A stretch of DNA of 14,752 nt, from the NCBI GenBank assembly GCA_963511305.1, contig CAUPIJ010000036.1:1-14752 (forward strand), written 5' to 3'. This DNA comes from Propionimicrobium sp963511305. Lineage in GTDB: Bacteria; Actinomycetota; Actinomycetes; Propionibacteriales; Propionibacteriaceae. This document shows positions 1-6,538 of this stretch, piece after piece (position 1 is the first letter of the stretch; every line of letters begins with the position of its first letter). Under the pieces are notes generated by a model. It was not told the origin of the DNA and did not search any database. It saw only the letters and a list, made by a program, of their open reading frames with translations. A program made the position numbers and the translations under genes.

Positions 1-112
1 ACCCCTAACCCTAAAAACTGAACAAATAAACGTCCAACTTTCAGGGTTCAGTACACTTCTGCTGAGGTTTTTTCTCGCCGCCTCCACCATAGTGCTGACT
101 GCAGACGCGTAG

Positions 113-168
113 CGTCCCCGGCCTGGCGGGTCAGTGCCTACGCACCTCGCTCCGTCAGGCCGGGGACG
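113..168 (-). terminator. Long hairpin just after the adhesin stop codon
   Basis: Thirteen bases, CGTCCCCGGCCTG, at 113-125 pair perfectly with the reverse complement at 156-168. After one mismatch the stem can extend by about three more pairs, leaving a loop of roughly 20 bases. It begins about 10 bases past the adhesin stop codon when read on the minus strand, which fits a transcription terminator or an mRNA 3'-stabilising structure. No T-run follows on the minus strand, so this is not a classical intrinsic terminator. Apart from this hairpin I see nothing in 1-177. Confidence 0.5.
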
Positions 169-177
169 TCTCAGCCC

Positions 178-3100
178 TTAGTTCTTCCTATTTCGGTTGC
201 GCGCCGTCACGCCGATGACCGCTGCACCTAGCAGAGCCAGGCCAGCTATGCCGGCTACCCCGATTTCGCCACCAGTCCTGGGCAGACGGTGCTTCTTGCC
301 CTTAGACTTGCTCGGATCGTTAGGGTCGTCAGACCCCGGCGGAACCGGATCTTCCGGATCAACCGGATCGTTGGCAACGTGAACGACCTCGCCATCGAAG
401 AACTCGTTGTTCTCCGTCACCATCTGCTTAATGGTGAACCTGATCGGCTCGGTCAGCGGCTTGTAGCCAGCCGGAGCCTTGGTCTCGCGCAGCTCGTACT
501 CGTAGGTATCGGTGCTATCGCTGAGATACAGAACCCAGCCAAGCTTGCCCTCGTTACCCTGGATCTTCACGCGTCCGTGTTCATCGGTGGTAAAGACCAG
601 CGGGCCAGGTTCGGCCTGGTCCTCGGCCAGCTTGCCGATCATCGGCTCGGCCACATCGTTCTTGATGCGGTAGAGCTGGAACTCGGCGCCTGCTAGCTCG
701 CTGCTCAGGCTGCGGGAATCGTGCTTTTGCAGCGTAATGCCAGGGTTGAAAGCCTGGCCGCCAGTTTTGAGGCGCACCGCGACGCTTCCGGAGGCGAAGG
801 ACTCGTTTCCGGCCAGCGAAACCTTGTTGGAGTAGTTAACCACGTTCTCGCCGAGCACCCTGGCCTGATACGTGATAACGACCTTCTGCTCGTTAGGCAC
901 TGTCATGGTGAGCACGCCGTCCTTGAGCATCGGCTGGTAATCGTATTTGGCGGGCGACATCTTCAGCGTCTCCGGCAACAGCCTTAGGTTGGTCATGTCG
1001 TCGGTCAGCTGGATCGTATCGCCAGCATTAGGCAACCGCACGCCCGACGGATTAACCGTGACCTCGAACGTGGCCTTATAGCCGTTAGACAGTGTCGGAG
1101 CTTCGGTCACGTTCTTGGTCAGCGGGTCGTAGTTGTATTCGGTCTCGACCGGCTTCGTGACGACAGGGCCCCACTCCGCCTTATTCGTGAGCTTCAAACC
1201 GTTCGGATCGAGGTTGATCTTGTCCAGCTCTGCCTTGCTGGTCGGAATCAGCGAGTATTCCAGGTAGTAGGACGAATAGAACTCACCGGAGGGCGACTTA
1301 GGCAGTTTTTCTTTCTTCATTTTGAAGGTGATCTTGCCGGATTCTTCCTTAACTTCCGATATATCAGCACCAGAAATGTTGGGTTTAGGATCATCAGCCA
1401 GCTTGAGATTACTGGAGCCGAATTCGTCGGTGACGATAATGGTGTCTTCTTCGATCTTATTGATACCCTCTAGCGAAATACGGAAGTTGAAGACCGGCCA
1501 ATCGACGCCGTCAATCTCCTTGACGCTCTTCCCGATGAAGCGCTTGTTCAGGCCCTCCTTGTCCGGGGTCGCGAAGACCCTGGCGTCGCGCACGACGTCG
1601 TTGGCCGTGGCCTTAACGTTATTGACGTGGCGATAGAGGCTGTAGTCGCCGGCGCGGTAACCCGTCACCCATTCCTGGTCGTTGGTGGTGGTGAAGGTGA
1701 TCTTGACCTGACGGCCTAGCTTCTTGCCCTTGCCGTCGACTTTCGGGTTACCGTTGGCATCCAAGTTGGCTTTAAGGCCTTCCTTTCTCGTCGCAGCGTC
1801 CTGGTAGAAGGTGAGCTTGAAGCTCTTGTTCTGATCCTTCTCTAGGGTGTAATCCTCACCGGGGAATAGACCTTCCACCTTGATTTCAGGGTCGTCTTTC
1901 AGCTTGTCCTGGAAGGTTTTAGCTGCGGGCAGCGTGTCTTCAACCACCAGCGTCTGGTAGCCCTGCGGCACCACGTCAACCACGATCTGCCAGGTCACTT
2001 CGTCAACAGATTCAGAGTCAACGTTCTTTTGAACCTTGAACATGTGTTCGGGCTCCATGGTGCCGCTGCCCGCCGTAACGCTGTCTTCGGGAGTAGCCGG
2101 GTCACCATCATCGGCAGTGACGGTGTTGCTCACCGAGGACGGCACGATCTTGGAGTTGACGTCCACTCGGGTGGTGTATGTGATCTCGTAGCTGGACTTC
2201 TCGGGGTCGGTGTCCGGCAGCGTGTATTCCCACTTCGTCGCCGCATCTAGATCAGTAATTCCCAGATCATTTGCCCAATTAAGATCTAGGGTCTTCTCCA
2301 TCGAAGTACCTGTGTCATCGACGCGTCCTTTATTGACCACGATCTTGATGCCCTCGCCGGAGTACTTCATGTACTCTTTATGGGCTTCCGGGATCTCGTC
2401 GCCGATTTTAAAGCCAGCAACGTCTAGCTTGTTGTACTGGTTGACGTTGATCGTCCACGGCTGCTCGTAAACGCCGGGCTCACCCTCCACCTGCTTGGCG
2501 CTGCCCGCTTTCTTGGTCAGGGTGCCGATCTTCAGCTTGCCTTCCATGTCGTTCTTGGCCTCTTTGGGCTTAAGAATCTGATCGGAGTTCACCTTGACGG
2601 TGTTGGAGGTTTGCTCGATGGCGCCACCCTTTGTCGGGTCAATCTTCGAGTAGTCCACGGACGCCGAATAGGTGACCTCGATGCGCTCCCCATGAGTCAT
2701 CTGCGGAATCGTCAGGGTGAAGCCGTTACCCTGTTCGTCAATTACTAGCTTTCCGTCCTTGGCTAGGTCTTCAGCCTTGTACTTAGGGGCGTCCTTCTTG
2801 CTCGACTTCACATTGAAAGTCTTGGGGTCGGTGTCCAGCTTAAGCACGCTATCGGGGCCATCGATCGTGTCGGTCACCACAACGTTCTTGTTGGTGTTGA
2901 TCGAGTTAACAGTGACGGTGTAGCGCACCTTGCCCGCGCCGAAGTCGTGAACGGCGCTCTTGCTGATCGCCAGCTCCGGGTCGTGCGAGACGGTGACCTT
3001 CAAAACCACCCCACCGGCAAACGCAACCTCTCCGGAAACCCCTGGGTCAAATTCAACGTTAATCGTGACGAAAAACTGCGCCTGCCCAGAATCCGTGAGC

Positions 3101-3828
3101 CTCGAATCATTAGAAAGCATCAGGTATAGGACGTTGTCCCTGATCTCCCAAGTGCTGTCGCTAACTATGCCGCTAGTTGTCTCGATGTCTAACTTGCCCT
3201 TCTGATTCGGGTAGGCCTGGATGCCCTCAGGCAGCTTGAACATCAGCTCTTTGCCGCTAGGGATCTGTCCGTCTTCCTCGTCCGGCTTTTCCTTGAACAG
3301 CAGGTCGATCTGGTAGGGGGTGTCCGGGTGGACGGTTACCTTGCCGTCAGCATCAGGGGTAACTTCTTGCCCCGCGTACTTCAGCGTTAGCGGTCCAACC
3401 AAGAACCTCGAAAGATCGAAGGCACCAGCCGTGTTTGTCTGGCTCGACTCGTTAGTAGCGCTGCCCGTCACGGTTGACTGAGCAGTGCCAGACTCGGTTG
3501 TGGTAGGCGTACCCGAATCGGTGGCGGTTGAAGTCTGCTGCTCCGAACCGGTGGCCGTTGAAGTCTGCTGCTCCGAGCCGGTGGCCGTTGAAGACTGCTG
3601 CTCCGAACCGCTCGAGCTACCGCCAGATGGCGTTTGTGCCCCAGACGAAGCCGGCGTTCCAGCCTCCGTGGCGGTCGGGCTCGATTGAGAGCCTTCTTCT
3701 TGGGCGTAGCTGGAGCCACCTTGCATCGTGACACCAAGGAGGAGTAATACCCCCATCAACGCCGCAAACATCTTAAAAAGGTTCTTCACCGGCCTAGGCC
3801 TCGCAGAACCATTAGAAAATTTGCGCAT
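178..3828 (-). CDS. LPXTG-anchored multidomain surface adhesin with C-terminal CnaB/SpaA domain
   Basis: This is a sortase-anchored adhesin or pilus-like protein of 1216 residues. The ATG at 3826-3828 is chosen because GGAGG lies six bases upstream; the frame stays open 14 codons further to 3870 but without such a site. In order it has: a basic N-terminus and signal peptide helix (about 17-36, cleavage likely after SYA near 42); a Ser/Thr/Gly/Gln-rich stalk (about 43-135) with three 10-residue GSEQQxSTAT repeats; an N-terminal domain (about 136-285); five successive modules starting near 286, 430, 590, 760 and 905, most with an early Lys and an Asn-x-Val-like ending typical of isopeptide-bonded adhesin modules; a SpaA/CnaB domain (about 1029-1153) with early Lys 1035 and the E-box YELRETKAPAGY (Glu 1115); a Pro/Asp linker; then LPRTG (1182-1186), a hydrophobic helix and an Arg/Lys-rich tail. 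Bonds and ligand are inferred. No sortase gene lies in the window, so a housekeeping sortase elsewhere is assumed. Confidence 0.93.
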   Translation of the reverse strand: MRKFSNGSARPRPVKNLFKMFAALMGVLLLLGVTMQGGSSYAQEEGSQSSPTATEAGTPASSGAQTPSGGSSSGSEQQSSTATGSEQQTSTATGSEQQTSTATDSGTPTTTESGTAQSTVTGSATNESSQTNTAGAFDLSRFLVGPLTLKYAGQEVTPDADGKVTVHPDTPYQIDLLFKEKPDEEDGQIPSGKELMFKLPEGIQAYPNQKGKLDIETTSGIVSDSTWEIRDNVLYLMLSNDSRLTDSGQAQFFVTINVEFDPGVSGEVAFAGGVVLKVTVSHDPELAISKSAVHDFGAGKVRYTVTVNSINTNKNVVVTDTIDGPDSVLKLDTDPKTFNVKSSKKDAPKYKAEDLAKDGKLVIDEQGNGFTLTIPQMTHGERIEVTYSASVDYSKIDPTKGGAIEQTSNTVKVNSDQILKPKEAKNDMEGKLKIGTLTKKAGSAKQVEGEPGVYEQPWTINVNQYNKLDVAGFKIGDEIPEAHKEYMKYSGEGIKIVVNKGRVDDTGTSMEKTLDLNWANDLGITDLDAATKWEYTLPDTDPEKSSYEITYTTRVDVNSKIVPSSVSNTVTADDGDPATPEDSVTAGSGTMEPEHMFKVQKNVDSESVDEVTWQIVVDVVPQGYQTLVVEDTLPAAKTFQDKLKDDPEIKVEGLFPGEDYTLEKDQNKSFKLTFYQDAATRKEGLKANLDANGNPKVDGKGKKLGRQVKITFTTTNDQEWVTGYRAGDYSLYRHVNNVKATANDVVRDARVFATPDKEGLNKRFIGKSVKEIDGVDWPVFNFRISLEGINKIEEDTIIVTDEFGSSNLKLADDPKPNISGADISEVKEESGKITFKMKKEKLPKSPSGEFYSSYYLEYSLIPTSKAELDKINLDPNGLKLTNKAEWGPVVTKPVETEYNYDPLTKNVTEAPTLSNGYKATFEVTVNPSGVRLPNAGDTIQLTDDMTNLRLLPETLKMSPAKYDYQPMLKDGVLTMTVPNEQKVVITYQARVLGENVVNYSNKVSLAGNESFASGSVAVRLKTGGQAFNPGITLQKHDSRSLSSELAGAEFQLYRIKNDVAEPMIGKLAEDQAEPGPLVFTTDEHGRVKIQGNEGKLGWVLYLSDSTDTYEYELRETKAPAGYKPLTEPIRFTIKQMVTENNEFFDGEVVHVANDPVDPEDPVPPGSDDPNDPSKSKGKKHRLPRTGGEIGVAGIAGLALLGAAVIGVTARNRNRKN
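3521..3610 (-). repeat. Three tandem 30-base repeats in the adhesin stalk
   Basis: Copies lie at 3521-3550, 3551-3580 and 3581-3610, and each differs from its neighbours by only one or two bases (positions 3526, 3577 and 3594). They encode GSEQQSSTAT once and GSEQQTSTAT twice. A more diverged partial copy follows the C-terminal side. Because the unit is 30 bases, gain or loss of copies keeps the reading frame and would only change stalk length. Confidence 0.9.
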
Positions 3829-3834
3829 TATTTT

Positions 3835-3839
3835 CCTCC
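3835..3839 (-). promoter_or_regulatory. Ribosome binding site fixing the adhesin start
   Basis: On the minus strand GGAGG stands six bases before the ATG at 3826-3828. It selects this start over the in-frame ATG 14 codons upstream and places a normal signal peptide at the N-terminus. Confidence 0.85.
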
Positions 3840-3867
3840 AGCGCGTAAAACAGCAATTTGTTACAAC

Positions 3868-3895
3868 CATATAGTTTTTGCCCCAAGAAAGTAAA
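3868..3895 (-). promoter_or_regulatory. Possible promoter of the adhesin gene
   Basis: Read on the minus strand, TTTACT (3890-3895) and TATATG (3868-3873) are separated by 16 bases. They resemble -35 and -10 boxes and would give a leader of about 30 bases containing the GGAGG site. The match is by eye only and the surrounding sequence is AT-rich. Confidence 0.35.
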
Positions 3896-4239
3896 AGGTT
3901 GCAGGTAATGACCCGCTAATACTGCGCTTTATACCGCCCCCGCGTAAGAAGAATTATTAATGCGCAGAAAACTCAATCCCAAAAATGGAATCCTTAAGGA
4001 TCTTTTGAAAATCCCTTGCCAGATAGGCTTCGACTGATCAGGCAGTCGCGTTTCCTGTCCAGAGTGAGAACGGCACTCGAAGCTTAACGAAACTGGCTAA
4101 GGTGAACACAGCGCTGAGGCTGCCCTGGCACCTTTGATCAGGCCTTTTTAGCGCTTCGCGAGCGAGCCTTTCTAGCAACCTGAAACGAAGCGAGTTTTAC
4201 AAGTACTTTCGAGTGTTCGGATAGCTGAGGTTCAAAGAA
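3896..4239. other. Gene-free stretch between the adhesin and the decayed sugar locus
   Basis: I find no credible gene here on either strand. It holds a perfect 12-base palindrome, ATCCTTAAGGAT (3990-4001), which could be an operator or chance. It presumably carries the old upstream region of the GH1 remnant. Confidence 0.5.
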
Positions 4240-4434
4240 ATGACAGCAACATCGCTTAACTTCGAGATTGGTACCGCCTCCGCCGCTCTGCAAATCGAAG
4301 GAGACATGCCCCCGAACAACTGATCTCAGTGGGCAGAAACCGGCCACGTCAATGACGGCATCAGCACCGATGTCACCACCGGCCACCGGACGAGGTGGCG
4401 CGAAGACAACGAGCTGATGGAGAAGCTGGGTCTG
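4240..4434 (+). pseudogene. 5' remnant of a GH1 family beta-glucosidase-like gene
   Basis: Reading from ATG 4240, preceded by GAGG about ten bases upstream, gives MTATSLNFEIGTASAALQIE and then a TGA at 4321-4323. The same frame continues with SQWAETGHVNDG and WREDNELMEKLGL. This order matches the N-terminal part of family 1 glycoside hydrolases: the F-x-x-G-T-A-(S/T)-A-A-x-Q-I-E-G signature, then a Trp-Ala-Glu/Gly-His-(I/V)-x-D-G stretch, then an E-D-x-x-L-M-x-x-L-G helix. The TGA sits where the family usually has Trp (NNSW or similar), so a TGG-to-TGA nonsense change is likely. Similarity ends near 4434, where the frame runs into transporter sequence. Both catalytic Glu residues of the (beta/alpha)8 barrel are missing, so the fragment cannot be an active hydrolase. 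The family call is from memory of GH1 N-termini. Confidence 0.72.
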
Positions 4435-4872
4435 GGCAGCGCGCTTCGTAGTGCACATCGGAAACTACGTGGCGCTGTTCTACCTGCTCTACTATCTGCG
4501 CGACCACATCGGAATGGCCGACCCTGACACCGGCGTCCTGCTGCTGACGGTGATCTACGCGGGCTGTACGGTTCTGATATTGTGGGCGGGCTTTTTTCTG
4601 ACCGGCTGGGTAAGCGCAAGGTTTTCGTGGTGACAGCCGCGATCGGCACGGGCGCTTCGGCGCTGATCCTGAGCCTAACCGACCAACTCTGGGTGGTTAT
4701 CCTGGGTGCCGTTCTGCTCGGGCTATCGTGGGGCGTATTCACCTCCGTCGACCAGCCCCTCATCAACGAGGCGCTGCGTGTCTTCGGCAGCTACGAGGGG
4801 CTTTATCTGATGTGCGGCGTGATCTGCATGCTGGGTGCCCTGCTGGTGCTGCCGGTGCGCGGCTCCAAATAA
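4427..4872 (+). pseudogene. C-terminal remnant of an MFS transporter, frameshifted and internally deleted
   Basis: From 4427 one frame reads WVWAARFVVHIGNYVALFYL and on through a second helix to about 4575. The sequence then continues in another frame with GGLFSDRLGKRK, several helices and a stop at 4870-4872. These are the second-half features of actinobacterial MFS permeases: the helix 7 pattern, the G-x-x-S-D-R-x-G-(R/K)-(R/K) loop motif between helices 8 and 9, and the VDQxLI stretch. Three lesions are visible. The first six helices are absent, with GH1 sequence fused at the 5' edge. There is a frameshift near 4575-4585. VDQPLINEALR is followed almost at once by a last-helix-like YLMCGVICMLGALLVLP, which suggests loss of about 50-60 residues around 4770. 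It may have been the uptake partner of the GH1 enzyme. It is unlikely to make a working transporter. Confidence 0.75.
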
Positions 4873-4975
4873 TATGCGTTTCGCCCGAAATCGCTATCGC
4901 GTCGAAGCAATTTCGTGGAACCAGGCATTATTTTCTGGTAATCCTTGCGCTGTTTTTGAGTTATTAAGTATTTTA

Positions 4976-5004
4976 TTGCCGTAATTAACAACGCTGTTTA
5001 CAAC
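4976..5004 (+). promoter_or_regulatory. Possible promoter of the first ectodomain paralogue
   Basis: TTGCCG (4976-4981) and TACAAC (4999-5004) are 17 bases apart; each matches four of six consensus positions. Transcription would then start near 5011-5013, only a few bases before ATG 5019, giving an almost leaderless message. This fits the absence of a clear Shine-Dalgarno site there. Identified by eye only. Confidence 0.25.
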
Positions 5005-5018
5005 AATTAGTGGGCGAA

Positions 5019-6476
5019 ATGACTAATAACCCAGGTTTTAACGGAAATCAAGGCTACCAGCCCGGTTATGGGCCTAGTGGATACAACCAGCCATACCGAC
5101 CTCAAACGCAAAACACGCCGGCCTTCAAGAAAGGACCGAACAAGCTTGTTATTGTGGCTTGCATTCTGGCGGCTCTGTGTCTGCTGCTTTCTGCTGGTCT
5201 GGTCTACATGTTCGTTAACCAAGACAAATCCGACATCACCAAAGGTATCGTTCCTGCCGGTGAACTACTCGAGCTCGAGATCCCAGAGTTGGACGCTGAT
5301 GCTTTCTCCCCATACACCCTCTTCCTGCCCGAAGAAGACGCCGCCGTGATTATCATGCAAACCGCCAACGGCGCGAAAATGCAGAAATTCATCACCGCCA
5401 CCACAAAGAAAACAGCAGAAAAAGTCGGAGACCTCATCGATCTGCCAGCCTGCCCCACCAACTCAACCCGGCCCTACGTGGTTAAAGGCAGCGACGTAGT
5501 CTGCAGCGAAAAACCCGTAATCGTTAAGAATGAAAACAAAAACTACGAATTCAACGAAACCGTCTACACAAGCGAAACCATCATTATCGGGGCAAGCCCA
5601 AGCGCGGCCGAAGCAACCCAAATCGTCGCCTACCAACCCGGCAAAGAAGAACCACTATGGGTCGAAAACCTAAACACCCCAGCCAGCGTCAGCACCAACG
5701 GCGAAACCATCTACACCGCGACTACGAATGAAGACGGCAAGATCGACATCCAAGGCTATGTAGGAGCAGAAAACCAAACCGAAGAACAAACAGCCAAACC
5801 ATCCAAAAAAGTACTCGCCCCAGACTTCATGAAAAACTACGACTTCGCCAACACGTATCTGCCGAATTATTTCGACTTGATTCAGAATAAAGATACAAAT
5901 TTCTGCGGAGAACTGCGCTTGCCCGATAGCTACTACAAGGCACCCGGATCGGATAGCAATGGATCTTTCCCGTTTGTTCTATCGCCCAACGAAGAAACAA
6001 ACTGCTGGGCTAAATTAGAGAATGGCACATTCAAAAAAACTTTTGACAATAATGGCCATACGCAGGTAGGGAGAATTACTTATTGGAGCAATTTAACAGA
6101 TCCTCAGTATAAGATATTAGAGAATTATTCTGGTGAAAATGGTTCGTCAGCGGCTTTCATTGACATAAATAATGATGGCTATTTGGACGCGCTTGCCGGT
6201 TTCGGCTTTGGCACAGAAGACATTAATGGCGTCGGAATGGGCGGTTCTGAAGATTATTTCATCTTTTTAGCAAATCCTGAAGACCCTGAGCGTCCTTATG
6301 TAGGAATCTATGGCCCGCTAATGCCCGGAAGATTTGTCTACGAAAAGGAAGGAACCATCACCGTTCGTTTTCCACAAAATAATAGCATTTCAGCTAGCGC
6401 CAGAATTAGTGATCGAGAAATCACCATTAAACAAATAGACGGCAAGCCAGTAGGCAACATAAAAGAAATCTCTTAG
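5019..6476 (+). CDS. Single-pass membrane protein with outside domain, tandem paralogue 1
   Basis: I do not recognise a named family. The 485-residue product has a Gly/Asn/Gln/Tyr/Pro-rich N-terminal tail (1-37, presumably cytoplasmic), a Lys-bearing stretch, one membrane helix (about 43-66), then an exported region. ATG 5019 is chosen because it aligns with the start of the downstream paralogue (MTNNPGFNGNQG versus MTDNPGLNGNQG); a GTG at 5010 is the alternative. A shared middle domain (about 67-278) contains Cys 145 and Cys 162. The variable C-terminal domain carries two more Cys (296, 329) and one calcium-loop-like motif, DINNDGYLD (382-390), as in FG-GAP/VCBS or dockerin-type loops. The C-terminal part is clearly richer in A+T than its surroundings: 6061-6180 is 37% G+C by direct count, while 5461-5520 in the shared domain is 55%. 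The role is unknown; sensing or binding at the cell surface is inference. Confidence 0.88.
   Translation: MTNNPGFNGNQGYQPGYGPSGYNQPYRPQTQNTPAFKKGPNKLVIVACILAALCLLLSAGLVYMFVNQDKSDITKGIVPAGELLELEIPELDADAFSPYTLFLPEEDAAVIIMQTANGAKMQKFITATTKKTAEKVGDLIDLPACPTNSTRPYVVKGSDVVCSEKPVIVKNENKNYEFNETVYTSETIIIGASPSAAEATQIVAYQPGKEEPLWVENLNTPASVSTNGETIYTATTNEDGKIDIQGYVGAENQTEEQTAKPSKKVLAPDFMKNYDFANTYLPNYFDLIQNKDTNFCGELRLPDSYYKAPGSDSNGSFPFVLSPNEETNCWAKLENGTFKKTFDNNGHTQVGRITYWSNLTDPQYKILENYSGENGSSAAFIDINNDGYLDALAGFGFGTEDINGVGMGGSEDYFIFLANPEDPERPYVGIYGPLMPGRFVYEKEGTITVRFPQNNSISASARISDREITIKQIDGKPVGNIKEIS
5367..5833 (+). repeat. 467-base perfect repeat, copy 1
   Basis: By base-by-base reading this stretch matches 7034-7500 with no difference, including every third codon position. 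It encodes about 156 residues of the shared outside domain. One mismatch at 5834 is followed by about 20 more matching bases before the paralogues part. Upstream, over the ~190 bases covering the helix and juxtamembrane region, the copies differ at about two dozen mostly synonymous positions. Confidence 0.95.
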
Positions 6477-6538
6477 CACCAAGAATCAATCTGTTTTAGA
6501 CGAGCGATTAATTACGCTGCTTAGGACACTGACGGAAT

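Noticed and set aside
3485..3737. Open frames in other phases over the Ser/Thr-rich repeat of the adhesin
   Set aside because: They arise from the 30-base repeat keeping all phases open and have no start signals or family similarity.
3990..4001. Perfect 12-base palindrome ATCCTTAAGGAT as a regulator operator
   Set aside because: A single short palindrome in AT-rich intergenic DNA, with no second copy or regulator gene nearby to support it.
4138..4458. A 106-codon minus-strand open frame ending in a basic RKARSRSAKKA tail
   Set aside because: It lies antisense to the GH1 remnant and the transporter junction, has no clear ribosome binding site, and its middle is the complement of recognisable GH1 sequence, so it is most likely a shadow.
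4326..4766. A 146-codon minus-strand open frame with a stretch vaguely like an MFS loop (VLMPSLTWPV)
   Set aside because: Arg/Ser/Pro-rich composition typical of an antisense frame in high-GC DNA; the plus strand carries much clearer GH1 and MFS similarity.
5010..5018. GTG at 5010 as the start of paralogue 1
   Set aside because: The downstream paralogue begins exactly at the residue matching ATG 5019, so the three extra residues are not supported; it cannot be fully excluded.
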